Assembly: GCA_031292625.1 (NCBI GenBank)
Contig: JARLGU010000021.1
Coordinates: 1-64,000 of the forward strand
Origin: Capsulimonadaceae bacterium
GTDB taxonomy: Bacteria; Armatimonadota; Armatimonadia; Armatimonadales; Capsulimonadaceae
DNA length: 64,000 bases
Direction: 5' to 3'
This document shows positions 1 through 8,911 of the stretch, in pieces. The notes under the pieces were generated by a model. That model did not search any database and was not told the DNA's origin. It was given only the letters and a program-made list of their open reading frames with translations. Position 1 is the first letter of the stretch. Each line of letters begins with the position of its first letter. The translations under genes were made by a program, and so were the position numbers.

Positions 1-129
1 ATGGCTTGTAAACTACTCCTCAAGGCTTGGAATCATTCAAGCTTACGAAAAGTGTACTCTGCTCTCTTTCCTTTGCAGTTGTCCAAGGACGGACCCTAAA
101 CTTTAACGCGCCTTATCCGCGCGATCGTT

Positions 130-246
<117 letters not shown>

Positions 247-258
247 TAATTCCTAAAT

Positions 259-290
259 CGCCCCGCGATACATGGCAGTATCGCGGGGCG
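259..290 (+). terminator. Intrinsic terminator of the rRNA operon
   Basis: A perfect 12-bp GC-rich stem, CGCCCCGCGATA (259-270) and TATCGCGGGGCG (279-290), closes an 8-nt loop and is followed by ATTCCTTGTCTT. It sits 13 bases after the 5S gene, as expected for the end of an rrn operon. Confidence 0.88.
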
Positions 291-340
291 ATTCCTTGTC
301 TTAAAACTGTATGTCCTTAAGCGGCATGTCGCGGACAAGA

Positions 341-559
341 TTCAGGACAGCTCGTGCCGCCGGTCTCGCCCGCGCCCGCGCCTCGTTCACTGCGGTGATT
401 TACGTTGCCTCGTCAACACGCGTACGGCCTTTTGCCGCCAACGACCGATCCCAGCGCACATCGTGAACCGGTGAAAGCGCTTTGACGGCCCTTTTTCAAA
501 AATTGCCCCGGCGGCAATGGAGCCGTCCTAAAAGGCCTTTCGACTTTTACACACGCTCT
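341..559 (+). mobile_element. MITE-like repeat, copy A
   Basis: This 219-bp segment matches the reverse complement of 28329-28560 over nearly its whole length (by eye around 80 percent), including a long shared core around 410-450 (GCCTCGTCAACACGCGTACG and flanks). The ends are imperfect inverted repeats: AGGACAGCTC near 345 against GAGCCGTCCT near 521-530, each flanked inward by GCCGCC/GGCGGC. No open frame is conserved between the copies, because copy A has a stop where copy B is open. It is either a small non-autonomous element or a structured RNA repeat. No transposase gene is nearby. It lies between the rRNA terminator and the 3' end of the gene at 652-966. Confidence 0.7.
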
Positions 560-606
560 CAGCCCCGCGCATACCCGCTCGCTGCGCTCAATCTCTCGTC
601 AGTCAT

Positions 607-637
607 GCGAGAGAGAACCTAATTCGCTCTCTCTCGC
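607..637. other. Perfect 9-bp hairpin
   Basis: GCGAGAGAG (607-615) and CTCTCTCGC (629-637) form a perfect stem with a 13-nt loop, 15 bases past the stop of the minus-strand gene at 652. It lacks a T-run on either side, so it may be an RNA 3'-end stabiliser rather than a classical terminator. Confidence 0.45.
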
Positions 638-651
638 CGATCCCCAATGCC

Positions 652-966
652 TTATTTGGGCGTATGCTTCTTGATCTCGTGGCGGGTCACCAGGCCCGCG
701 CCGACAGCAGTCAAAGTCGGGTGACGCTCAGCCCAGTTTAGCTTCTGGTGATTGCGCTTCTTGCGCGCGGCTGAAACCTTGAGCGCGTGATGGGCGGCGA
801 CGCCGACGACCACGCCGGTCGCGGTGGGGTGACGCTGTATAAGGTTCTTGTGGACGGGCGGCGGCGCCTGGGCGCGAAGATAGGTGGCCGGTCCAACGAG
901 CATGGTCGTGAATAGCACCAACTGAACGATCAGGATAGCAGTCAGTCGGCGTGCGGACATCGTCAT
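652..966 (-). CDS. Small exported protein with duplicated RHPT motif
   Basis: A 104-residue protein of unknown function. Residues 8-32 form a hydrophobic segment (ILIVQLVLFTTMLVG) preceded by ARR and followed by A-Q-A, which fits a signal peptide or a single membrane anchor. The mature part is basic and carries the same motif twice: QRHPTATGVVVGVAAHHALK around 44-63 and ERHPTLTAVGAGLVTRHEIK around 80-99, evidence of an internal duplication. The start is supported by GGGAGG at 975-980, nine bases upstream. It is transcribed alone, facing the rRNA operon end. No family could be named. Confidence 0.7.
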   Translation of the reverse strand: MTMSARRLTAILIVQLVLFTTMLVGPATYLRAQAPPPVHKNLIQRHPTATGVVVGVAAHHALKVSAARKKRNHQKLNWAERHPTLTAVGAGLVTRHEIKKHTPK

Positions 967-996
967 CGAGTATTCCTCCCGGAGATTGGTACCATG

Positions 997-2775
997 TTAT
1001 ACCTGTGAATGTGGCGCATTGTGGAGTTTGGCGTCAACAGGCCTTATCTCGCTCAGTGTTCGCAGGAGATCCGCTGGCGATGTTACGGGGGCCAAGCAGC
1101 GCGATCCTATGCAAACATACGCTTGAGGCGCGCCGGTTGGATCCGCCGGGTATTCGTTCACATCGTCCGCCGCGGCGCGAGAGCATATCGTATCGACGGG
1201 GCTCAACCCAGCAACTCGCTCAAACTCAAGAAGCCTATCATCATCCTCGGCTCCCGTCACCACAACCCGAATCCGCGGCATCAGCGCGGCTCGGACCGCG
1301 CGAGCATACGAAGCGCCAAAGATGCCCAGGCGCTGATAATCTTGCTTCTGGGCGAGCAACGCGCGCTCCGCCGCACGACGATACCGCTCGTCCCCAAGAG
1401 CATTGCCAAGGCGAAGCAGCGCAAGAGCCGCTTCGGCGCTCTGCATCTGATCGACGTTTGGTCGCGCCATCAGGCCCTTGGCGTCGCCAGACGTATTGAC
1501 GTCCTGGAATGCGCCGGATGGGTGAACAAGCGTGTCAAGGATTGTCTCCCCAAACTGGCCGGCGAACATCAGATAGGCCCCATCGTTCATTGCGCCAGCA
1601 AGATCCATGGACGCATTAATGCAGGTGTAGAGGTCCCCAAGCAGGTTAGCCGGTCCGCCAACGACTGAATCCGCAACGTAGTGGCCCGGCAAGATGCGAT
1701 CGACAATATACCGGAACGCACGGGACGCCAAGTCTAGAAACGAGCGGTCGCCGGATGCCCGGTACCGTGTCACCAATGACGATACCATTCGCGCGTTCCA
1801 ATCCGCGTAAATGGTTCGATCAATATAAGGAGTTGGCAGCTTTGCGCGTTCGCTCAGAGGCAGACCGTAATACTCAAACTCTCTGTCAGCGTCCTGGCTG
1901 CCCGCAAAACATCCGCTATCCTGATTGTACATGAGCGAAAATAGCCAGCGATGTACATCCTCGCCGATTCGGATTAGCTCTTCATCCCCAAGCAACACGC
2001 CGCTTTGAATACAGAGACCGGAAAGCTGGGCATTATCCTCCAGCATCTTCTCGAAATGAGGAACCGACCAATCTCGCGTCGTGCTGTACCGGAAGAAGCC
2101 TCCCGCATATCGATCGTACATCCCCCCACTCGCCATCTGCTTCAGCGTCGTTACGAGAACGCGCTCCATCGCCGCGTCACGGTCAACAACAGCGCGCGCC
2201 AGCGCAAAGCGAAGCACAGAGACATGCGGAAACTTCGGCTGCATACCGAAGCCGCCGTAAAGCTCATCGTACGCCTCGAAAACCGCCGCGACCACGTGAT
2301 CGCTGGCGTCAACAGGCAACGCGAGCGACTCAGTGCCCGGATCGCAAGGCGCTGCTTCCACGTTTTTCTGCGCGATCGCCGAGCCGATCTCAGATTTGTG
2401 ATCGCGATAATAATCGGCAATTGAGGTTAAAAGCCCGAGCATTCTGTGCGGCGCAACATACGTTTCGCCATGGATAGGCTCGCCGTCAGGAGTGAGAAAC
2501 ACGGTTGTGGGCCACCCGCCCATGTTATAACGGGCATTGATATCTGGACGACGGTCAGTATCGACCCTAATCGCCACAAAACGGTCACTGATTAGCCTCG
2601 CCACTTCGGAGTTGCTATACGTTCCGGTGTGGATAGGATCGCCAGGTATGCCGTCGTCCATTACATGGCACCAATGACACCATACGGCCCCAATATCGAG
2701 CAGGATCGGTCGATCGAGCTCATGAGCCGCGCAAAGCGCATTCTCGGACCAGTCCCGCCAGTCGATTAAACTCAC
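997..2775 (-). CDS. Thioredoxin-fold DUF255 / YyaL-like protein
   Basis: A 592-residue member of the YyaL/spermatogenesis-associated protein 20 family. The N-terminal thioredoxin-like domain has the family signature W-C-H-W-C-H-V-M (CxxC cysteines at 33 and 36) and the cis-Pro region GGWPTTVFL. The remainder is an (alpha/alpha)6-barrel like that of N-acylglucosamine epimerases, with the characteristic GGFFRYSTTRDWSVPHFEKM stretch. The exact reaction is unknown; a cytoplasmic location is inferred from lack of a signal peptide. The GTG at 2775 is chosen because GGGAGG lies five bases upstream (2781-2786); a GTG at 2796 is possible but has no such site. It is somewhat shorter than the common length of about 650-690. 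Confidence 0.9.
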   Translation of the reverse strand: MSLIDWRDWSENALCAAHELDRPILLDIGAVWCHWCHVMDDGIPGDPIHTGTYSNSEVARLISDRFVAIRVDTDRRPDINARYNMGGWPTTVFLTPDGEPIHGETYVAPHRMLGLLTSIADYYRDHKSEIGSAIAQKNVEAAPCDPGTESLALPVDASDHVVAAVFEAYDELYGGFGMQPKFPHVSVLRFALARAVVDRDAAMERVLVTTLKQMASGGMYDRYAGGFFRYSTTRDWSVPHFEKMLEDNAQLSGLCIQSGVLLGDEELIRIGEDVHRWLFSLMYNQDSGCFAGSQDADREFEYYGLPLSERAKLPTPYIDRTIYADWNARMVSSLVTRYRASGDRSFLDLASRAFRYIVDRILPGHYVADSVVGGPANLLGDLYTCINASMDLAGAMNDGAYLMFAGQFGETILDTLVHPSGAFQDVNTSGDAKGLMARPNVDQMQSAEAALALLRLGNALGDERYRRAAERALLAQKQDYQRLGIFGASYARAVRAALMPRIRVVVTGAEDDDRLLEFERVAGLSPVDTICSRAAADDVNEYPADPTGAPQAYVCIGSRCLAPVTSPADLLRTLSEIRPVDAKLHNAPHSQV

Positions 2776-2980
2776 TGAAGCCTCCCTATCATCCACGCCC
2801 TCAAATTCATGTCCAATTGTCGTTATACCTTAACCAGATCCATTCCTTATAACAAGTCATGTCACACTAAAACGCTGAATTAGTTCGTCCTCTTCTCGAA
2901 CCGAAACATATTCACAAAAAAATACTTTGAGTGCGATTTCAGAATTGCAATTGGGGAATATAGTACATAAGGAGGGACCA

Positions 2981-3418
2981 ATGATGGTTGATAATTCACA
3001 GACCTTCACCGCGGACGTCGGCGCGCCGGACGTTTCGTCTCGCAAACTCAAGGCAACGAACGCCCGGATGGAACACGAGAACCCTGATGATTACCTCTGG
3101 AGACTGCTTCAAGGCGGCAAACTCGCCGGCCTGCACTTCCGCCGCAACCAGCTAATCGAAGGTTACGTCGCCCCGTTTTACTGCCGGCTGTCCGGCCTGG
3201 TCGTTGAAGTCGATATTGAGCGATGCGACGAAGGCAAGCCGTGCAAAGAGCGCGAACGAGTCTTCACGCGACGGGGGTTACGAACCATTCGGATTAGAGG
3301 AGAGGCGCTTTTATCCAATCCGGCGTCCGCGCTGCAAACGATTCGCCGCGCCGCGGAAGCGCCAAAGTCCCGCTTAACCCGCGCGGCCCGACCAACTTTG
3401 CCAGGCGCCGAAGCCTAA
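2981..3418 (+). CDS. DUF559-type endonuclease-fold protein, probably inactive
   Basis: A 145-residue protein resembling the DUF559 (Vsr-like, PD-(D/E)xK fold) family. Residues around 40-75 read LHFRRNQLIEGYVAPFYC...LVVEVD, matching the family pattern FRRQ-x-P-x-GxYIVDFYC...LVIEVDG. The usual metal-binding Asp in VDFYC is replaced (APFYC) and the GxxH that normally follows EVD is missing, so nuclease activity is doubtful. A strong AAGGAGGG at 2969-2976 sets the start at 2981 (or the adjacent ATG at 2984). The N-terminal 30 residues and the basic C-terminal tail are non-conserved. It is divergent from the YyaL-like gene. Confidence 0.8.
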   Translation: MMVDNSQTFTADVGAPDVSSRKLKATNARMEHENPDDYLWRLLQGGKLAGLHFRRNQLIEGYVAPFYCRLSGLVVEVDIERCDEGKPCKERERVFTRRGLRTIRIRGEALLSNPASALQTIRRAAEAPKSRLTRAARPTLPGAEA

Positions 3419-3951
3419 AGCGCGGCCGTCTAAAATGAGCCGCGTTATTCGGATTTGAAGACGGTTAACTTTTCCGGCCCTGCACAAATACGACCTTTCG
3501 ACGTCCGCATTTGGTCGCAAGCATGATTTTCATCTCCGGGAGAATCTCGCCGTAACCGCAAGGCGATGCGCTATTTTACGCCATCCCGAGATGCGCTAGT
3601 TTCATTTCGCCCCTCGCCCCTACTCGTCCAGCCATACCGCGTTAGTTGCACTCTCCGAGACGTACGACTTCCACCCTGCGTTCAACGCTCACGAATCTTG
3701 CTCGACGCCAGTGGCACACCCAATCTGGGCGCCGAGTGCAGAGCATCTCTTGGCATGGATTTTGCATGCCCCTAGACTGATTAAGCGTGCCCCGTTTCAA
3801 TTGCCGGCGTTTACGCTCAGCCCGAATTTAACACTTTCTACGGACTGAGCTTCGGCATGCGAAAAGCCGACAATACCATTAGAGCACTTATCTTTGTCGC
3901 ACTCACGCTTAGTCGCTGAAGATCGGTGCCCGAGAAGTCATCGGTAACGAT
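3419..3951. other. Intergenic stretch without recognisable gene
   Basis: About 530 bases with no convincing coding frame on either strand. The short open frame at 3566-3775 has no ribosome-binding site and no recognisable protein character. No clear promoter or terminator could be read. Confidence 0.5.
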
Positions 3952-5040
3952 ATGGCAATGGTATCGGCGCCAACCAGCAACACGGCGAACGTTCTATCGA
4001 GCGCGTTGAACATCCTTACGCGTATCGCGCCGGTCCATCACCGCCATTCGTTCGATATCTCGGCCCTGACAGCACAGCCGGTCCGTCCCCAGCCGGCAAC
4101 AATCGAGCACCTGGCGATTAGCCTTGTGGACATGGGCCTGCCCGCGGACCGCACCACCCTCGCCGTCGCAGAATCGTTTGCGCGCGTTGGCGTACCGATC
4201 ACGAACGCGAACATTTCCGCCGCCCGCGCTACGCTTGTTCGTGTCCAGGGATCCAGTCCAGCCGCGATCGCGCTCGCATCCGCGATTGGCGTTCCCCAAT
4301 CGCCCGGCGTCCTTCGTTCGCTGGCCACGGTCGTGCAAGGGCTCCCTCAGGTAGCGGACATCTCGCCCGAGGCGGCACAACAGATTGCGATCAAAATCTC
4401 GGATTCAACGTCATTGGACGACCTGACGTTGCAAGTTCACGACATCGTATCCCGTCTCTCCCAAAGCGCCGAGAGCCGTATCTACAGACATGAAGCGATT
4501 GTACGCGATCCGAGGATCGCCCTGCTTTCGCTCTCGCACCAGCAAACGTCACACGCGCGCGGCGCCGATCATCTTGCGCGGCACGTTGAAGGTCAACAGG
4601 TTCTGAATACGGCGGCTTATCAGGTCGCAATCGCCGCGCCTCTCTATTTCGGGTTTTACGCCATTTATCCAGGCGGACGCATGGTTCCCATAGAGGCCCA
4701 AATCCTACGGATACTCGGCGATGACGCTGAGGAAGAGAAGGAGGACGCAGAATCCGAAGAAACGCGGCTCACGATCCGCGTTACGACAAGCCGCCTCGGA
4801 TCCGTTGAAGTGAAGCTAGCGGTCAAAACGAACAGGCAAATGCGCTGTGAATTGCGGGCGCACTCTGACCTAGCCTGTCGCCTATTTCGCCGTTTCGCTC
4901 CTGCCCTTGGCCGAGCTCTCGTGACGGAGGGCTGGGATGTGCGTCAAATCTCGGTCGTGAGGGTTCGAGATTTCAACCCGCTTTGGTTTGGAGGGGATTC
5001 GCTCACCCAGCCACGACATCGCATGGATTCGAGGGTATAG
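3952..5040 (+). CDS. FliK/YlqG-like hook-length-domain protein
   Basis: A 362-residue protein. Residues about 265-340 (RLTIRVTTSRLGSVEVKL...FAPALGRALVTEGWDVRQISV) match the C-terminal domain of flagellar hook-length control proteins (Flg_hook): the LGxVEV strand followed by a helix-rich L...L..G segment. The N-terminal 200 residues are Ala/Val/Ser-rich with a helical section (65-160) and no clear family. The next gene, two bases downstream, is FlhB-C-terminal-like, reproducing the ylqG-ylqH gene pair of Bacillus. No other flagellar gene is in the window. The start lacks a good Shine-Dalgarno, and the ATG at 3958 is equally possible. Confidence 0.7.
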   Translation: MAMVSAPTSNTANVLSSALNILTRIAPVHHRHSFDISALTAQPVRPQPATIEHLAISLVDMGLPADRTTLAVAESFARVGVPITNANISAARATLVRVQGSSPAAIALASAIGVPQSPGVLRSLATVVQGLPQVADISPEAAQQIAIKISDSTSLDDLTLQVHDIVSRLSQSAESRIYRHEAIVRDPRIALLSLSHQQTSHARGADHLARHVEGQQVLNTAAYQVAIAAPLYFGFYAIYPGGRMVPIEAQILRILGDDAEEEKEDAESEETRLTIRVTTSRLGSVEVKLAVKTNRQMRCELRAHSDLACRLFRRFAPALGRALVTEGWDVRQISVVRVRDFNPLWFGGDSLTQPRHRMDSRV

Positions 5041-5042
5041 CC

Positions 5043-5354
5043 ATGGCCAACACAAACTCGCCGGAACCGCCGGGAGCAAATGAGCTAATTGAGCAGCGCG
5101 ATAAGTTCGCCACAAGCATCGCGGAGCGCGATCCAAGCATCGCACCAATCCACAACCCTGCCGAACTCGCCAACCAAATTATCACGACTGCGCGGTTTCA
5201 CGGCATCCCGCTGAGGAACGACGCGGGCCTTGTCTCCGTGCTCGCAGCGACGGATATTGACGACAGCGTACCTAAGGAACTACATGGCGCCATTGCCGAA
5301 GTCCTTTCGTGGATCGAGCGCGTGGACCGCGCGGCGCGCACTGGACAAAAATAG
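5043..5354 (+). CDS. FlhB C-terminal-domain homologue (YlqH-like)
   Basis: A 103-residue soluble protein corresponding to the cytoplasmic export-switch domain of FlhB/EscU. Residues 35-95 read PAELANQIITTARFHGIPLRN..LVSVLAATDIDDSVPKELHGAIAEVLSWI, the typical G-I-P-(hydrophobic) and E-I-P-x-E-L-(Y/H)-x-A-(V/I)-A-E-V-L-x-W pattern. It lacks the NPTH autocleavage motif and all membrane helices of full-length FlhB. It starts two bases after the FliK-like gene, with GAGGGT inside that gene's end as the ribosome site, so the two are translationally linked. The role of such stand-alone domains is not established. Confidence 0.85.
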   Translation: MANTNSPEPPGANELIEQRDKFATSIAERDPSIAPIHNPAELANQIITTARFHGIPLRNDAGLVSVLAATDIDDSVPKELHGAIAEVLSWIERVDRAARTGQK

Positions 5355-5399
5355 CCGGGAGAGTGTCCGGGATCATCGTCTCAGTTGAGGCAGGACTCT

Positions 5400-6566
5400 G
5401 TGTCTTGGATTGCGAAACTGTCCTGCATGGAAGTTAACAACGCGCGTCAACAATTTCGCTATCTCGCAAAGGGTCTGATTCATCTAAACCACGCAGGCGT
5501 ATCGCCTCTGTCAACCCCGGTCGCGAATGCGATGATCGAGTATATCAACGGCATGTCCGAGGATGCGGTCGCCTGCGGAGCGTGGGCCTGGCGACGGTAT
5601 TTCGAGTGCCACGACGCGTTCGCCCGCATCATGGGCGTCGACGCCCAACACGTTGCGCTTACGAAGAATACGGCCCACGGCGTGTCGATCGTTGCGGACG
5701 GCCTCAAATGGGAGCCGGGCGACGAAGTGGTTTTCGCGGATTGCGAGTACCCCGCCAACACCTACCCCTGGCTCGCCCAGCAGGACCGCGGAGTTGTTGC
5801 CCGCATTGTCCCCACTCGCGCCGACGGCACGATCCCCGTCGAGGATTACGCATCTCACATCAGTTCACGAACCCGCGTCATTGCAGTGTCCTGGGTGCAA
5901 TTCGCGACCGGCTACCGATCGAACTTAGAATCACTGGCAAAACTCGCGCATGACAACGGAGCGCTGCTCGTTGTAGATGTCATCCAAGGGCTTGGCGCAA
6001 TGCCGCTTAATCTCACGGAGGCGGGCGTAGACATTGCTGCGACAGGATCGCAAAAGTGGCTGATGGGGCCGGTCGGCGCGGGGGCTTTGTATGTCAATCC
6101 GAGCGTTCTCGATCAGATCCGCCTTGTCAATATGGGATCAGGCTCCGTTATAAACGCTTTGGCCTTCGATCCGCTAGGATTTACGCCAAAGCATACCGCC
6201 CAGCGCTACGAGGAAGGCACCCCCAACGTAACTGGCGGGCTCGGCGTAAAGGCGGCAATTGAGTTCCTGGAGCACCATGGCATCGATAAGATCAGCACTC
6301 GCATTCTGAGCCTTACCCGGCAACTCATGAACGGACTCTGGGAGCGCGGCTACACCGTGCTTTCACCCGAAACCGATAGTGAGCGCGCGGGCATCGTCCT
6401 ATTTCGCCATGCCCAAATCGCCAACGAAACGATCATCGCGGCGCTCGCGCAAGCGGGAATCCACGTCGCCGATCGTGGAGGCAAGGTCCGGTTTGCTCCG
6501 CACTTCTATATCAGCGAAGAGGAAATCGACAGAACCCTGAATACACTGCCGAAATTTACTTCTTAG
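5400..6566 (+). CDS. Class V aminotransferase-fold PLP enzyme
   Basis: A PLP enzyme of the cysteine desulfurase/kynureninase-like fold (class V), about 388 residues. The N-terminus has the family's HLNHAGVSPL, the cofactor-pocket Asp and Gln are in VVDVIQG, and the Schiff-base lysine is in ATGSQKWLMGP (Lys 219 with this start). C-terminal residues close with RFAPHFYISEEEID. The substrate is not predictable; isopenicillin-N-epimerase-like and desulfurase annotations are both common for this type. GTG at 5400 has a GAGG nine bases upstream; an ATG at 5427 and TTG at 5385 lack one. Its 3' end overlaps the convergent gene by 11 bases. Confidence 0.85.
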   Translation: MSWIAKLSCMEVNNARQQFRYLAKGLIHLNHAGVSPLSTPVANAMIEYINGMSEDAVACGAWAWRRYFECHDAFARIMGVDAQHVALTKNTAHGVSIVADGLKWEPGDEVVFADCEYPANTYPWLAQQDRGVVARIVPTRADGTIPVEDYASHISSRTRVIAVSWVQFATGYRSNLESLAKLAHDNGALLVVDVIQGLGAMPLNLTEAGVDIAATGSQKWLMGPVGAGALYVNPSVLDQIRLVNMGSGSVINALAFDPLGFTPKHTAQRYEEGTPNVTGGLGVKAAIEFLEHHGIDKISTRILSLTRQLMNGLWERGYTVLSPETDSERAGIVLFRHAQIANETIIAALAQAGIHVADRGGKVRFAPHFYISEEEIDRTLNTLPKFTS

Positions 6567-6813
6567 ATTCGGAATGCTTCTTGCCGGCTCGCAACAGCTC
6601 ATTCGCCTGGTGCGACCGGCGTTTTTCTTCGTCAATCGCCTGCTGGACGTTCAGAACCGCCGCCATCGCGGCATAGGGGTCCTTGATGCCGCTCGCCTCG
6701 TCCTCGAAGTGCTTGCGGATTGCTTCCTTGAGCGCAATCGCGCGGCGAACCGCGAGTACGGCAAGCCCGACGATAATCGGCACGCCAACGATCCATACGA
6801 GATAATCGATCAT
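6556..6813 (-). CDS. Small membrane-anchored coiled-coil protein
   Basis: An 85-residue protein starting MIDYLVWIVGVPIIVG, one N-terminal transmembrane segment (residues 3-24). It is followed by a charged, helix-forming tail rich in Lys, Glu and Arg (EAIRKHFEDEASG...AIDEEKRRSHQANELLRAGKKH) likely to be cytoplasmic and coiled. Longer starts upstream would add a low-complexity Arg/Gly-rich stretch and are not favoured. It converges on, and overlaps by 11 bases, the class V PLP gene. Function unknown. Confidence 0.65.
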   Translation of the reverse strand: MIDYLVWIVGVPIIVGLAVLAVRRAIALKEAIRKHFEDEASGIKDPYAAMAAVLNVQQAIDEEKRRSHQANELLRAGKKHSESKK

Positions 6814-7029
6814 GTGGTGATTGTACCCAGATTGCGCTTGTGACCAGCGGCGCGCGCTTGCAGTCCGTCGACCGAAACCAGCTTGCCCTCTGCCCGTCAT
6901 CCCAGTCTGGTAGCCTTCTCCATGCCAGGAGCGAGAGCAGCGCGCTTTGTCGAGCGCCACGGGCGTAGTGGCGCGCAGAGATGGTCGCGAGAGAAGGGAA
7001 CGTTCGGGGACGACGCGGGCAATGGAGAC

Positions 7030-8703
7030 CTATTCAAACGTTTCGCCGGCTTCAAATGCGTTGAGAAACCGTTCATAGGTGCGCTCGTAAATGCGGTGGT
7101 TTTCCGGGGACGCGCAGTACCAAATCAGGTACCGGTAGTTACCGGCATCGAACTGTGTGAGCTCCAGGTAGCGATCTGTCCGTTGTCCGGCGTATCGAGA
7201 ATGCGAATACCCGCCGCCGGTCGTAACGGCTGTCTTGCCCGACACGACGGTCTCTGATGAGACAAGCGGACGCCAGCCCGCTGGATACGATGTATCGTAA
7301 CCGCTGAATCGGGCTGAAGCTAGCTGAGCGCCGACCTCCGGATCTCGACCAGTTACGGAAACGAGGATGAACACTTCGCTCCCCGCCAAGCGCAACAGCA
7401 AGCGGTTGCTTTCAGGCACGAGATACGTGTCCTCGACCCAGCCGCGAAGCCTGCATGCCGCGAAGAGAGGCCTCACAATGGCTCCATTCCCGGGCCGATA
7501 CGCGTCCGGCATCACGGCCGCCGGAGCAGGAGGCTCCGGCACGTAGACGGCCTGTTGAGGTACAGGCGCATATGATACAAAAGGCCGCGCGGGCGGCGGC
7601 GCCACCCGAACAGAGGCTGGCGGGACGGTTGTCGAGTCCGTGTCCGGCGCTGCAGCCGCCGGTGCGGGAACCGGCTCCTGCGTATCTGGCGGCGGCGGCT
7701 CGGAAACCGTTGGCACAGCCATGGAAGGAGCATCCGGCGCGGACGCAACGACGAGCGCCGGAGAGTGCGCAGCAGACGGATCCACGCGCGCAAGAACCAT
7801 CGCTCCAAGCGTCGCGCGGCCATCGGGGGTCTGAACCGCATTCATTTTCGCCGCATAGGCGTGCACCGAAAACTGGACGTATTCCTTGAGGCTGTCGAAG
7901 GTAATCACGCCGCTGGACGGGGCGGCGGCATCCGGATCGCCCGATAGCGCCTTTATTAAATAGTGCGTGAAGACGCTTTCGTTAAAATCGGCCGGGTTGC
8001 CTTCAAGACTTGTTTCCGATGGCAAACACGAGTGCAGTTCGGCGACCTCCGGCCCGAGTTCGCCCACGCCCATGGTCGCGCCATATCCGCTCGCCCCCAC
8101 CCCCTTGCCCATCAATTCACGACAGGCATCCGTAATCATCAGGACGCGCTTGGGTTGCAACGTATCGAGCCGTTCGCGGATATTGGCGTAATTAATGCAC
8201 GTCCCGGGAATATCCCGGCGATTGAAATCCTCCGGCATCAACCAGTCCGCATCGTTTCCGGCGTCGTCCTTTGCGCGCAAACCGTGGCCGCTGAAAAAGA
8301 ATACGACCTCGCTCTTGCCTCGATCGATGCCGTCGTACATGGTCTGCAGCGCCGTCTTGATATTACGTTCAGTAGGACGCAACCCAGAATCCGTTCCGGG
8401 TTCGTCAGTCATTAATACGACGTTCTCGAAGCCAAAGCGATTCTTGAGGAGCGCGGCAAAATGCGCGGCATCATTTCCGCAGACGCGCAGATGCATCGCG
8501 GACGTGTAGTCGGTAACTCCAATCACAAGCGCGTACTTTGCGAAACTCGGGGCTTCGACGATGGGAGTTAGAACGATACGCTTGTCATAGGTCTGTGCCG
8601 AACACGGCGTCCCGCCAATTCCGGCCATCATCGCCAGCGCGACGATGAACGCCATAAGCCCTAATGCCCGATGATAGCATGCCGGCATCGTATCGCTACG
8701 CAA
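7030..8703 (-). CDS. Secreted caspase-like (metacaspase, C14) protein 1
   Basis: A 557-residue protein. An N-terminal signal-like segment (residues 12-36, ending P-C-S-A-Q) is followed by a caspase/metacaspase p20 domain (about 50-310). The catalytic pair is visible: His 140 in FFSGHG and Cys 194 in TDACRE. A Pro/Ala-rich linker (about 315-420) leads to a C-terminal region (430-557) with hydrophobic strands and no recognised family. It is a tandem paralogue of the gene at 8912-10396, nearly identical in the peptidase domain but different after it. The TTG start is preceded by AGGAGA at ten bases. The export route suggests a periplasmic or surface role; substrate unknown. Confidence 0.87.
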   Translation of the reverse strand: MRSDTMPACYHRALGLMAFIVALAMMAGIGGTPCSAQTYDKRIVLTPIVEAPSFAKYALVIGVTDYTSAMHLRVCGNDAAHFAALLKNRFGFENVVLMTDEPGTDSGLRPTERNIKTALQTMYDGIDRGKSEVVFFFSGHGLRAKDDAGNDADWLMPEDFNRRDIPGTCINYANIRERLDTLQPKRVLMITDACRELMGKGVGASGYGATMGVGELGPEVAELHSCLPSETSLEGNPADFNESVFTHYLIKALSGDPDAAAPSSGVITFDSLKEYVQFSVHAYAAKMNAVQTPDGRATLGAMVLARVDPSAAHSPALVVASAPDAPSMAVPTVSEPPPPDTQEPVPAPAAAAPDTDSTTVPPASVRVAPPPARPFVSYAPVPQQAVYVPEPPAPAAVMPDAYRPGNGAIVRPLFAACRLRGWVEDTYLVPESNRLLLRLAGSEVFILVSVTGRDPEVGAQLASARFSGYDTSYPAGWRPLVSSETVVSGKTAVTTGGGYSHSRYAGQRTDRYLELTQFDAGNYRYLIWYCASPENHRIYERTYERFLNAFEAGETFE

Positions 8704-8911
8704 GTTAAGCGGATCTCCTAGTACCCGTAATTATCGGCAAAACGGCAGCGGAGGCGAGAACATTTCAAAGAAAATCATGCAAAACACGCATAATAACCTG
8801 AAATCTACCTAAACGAACAGAATCCCCCATTATGCGCACGCTCCGCATATTTTGGACTTTTCCAACCTTAGATTTGTTCCCGGAAATCGCTCGTTCAAAT
8901 CCGATCGAAGA

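Noticed and set aside
951..1668. Long plus-strand frames opposite the YyaL-like gene
   Set aside because: They are antisense shadows of a gene with clear family motifs and have no ribosome site.
3566..3775. 69-codon plus-strand frame in the 3.4-3.95 kb gap
   Set aside because: No Shine-Dalgarno, no hydrophobic or family pattern and unfavourable composition.
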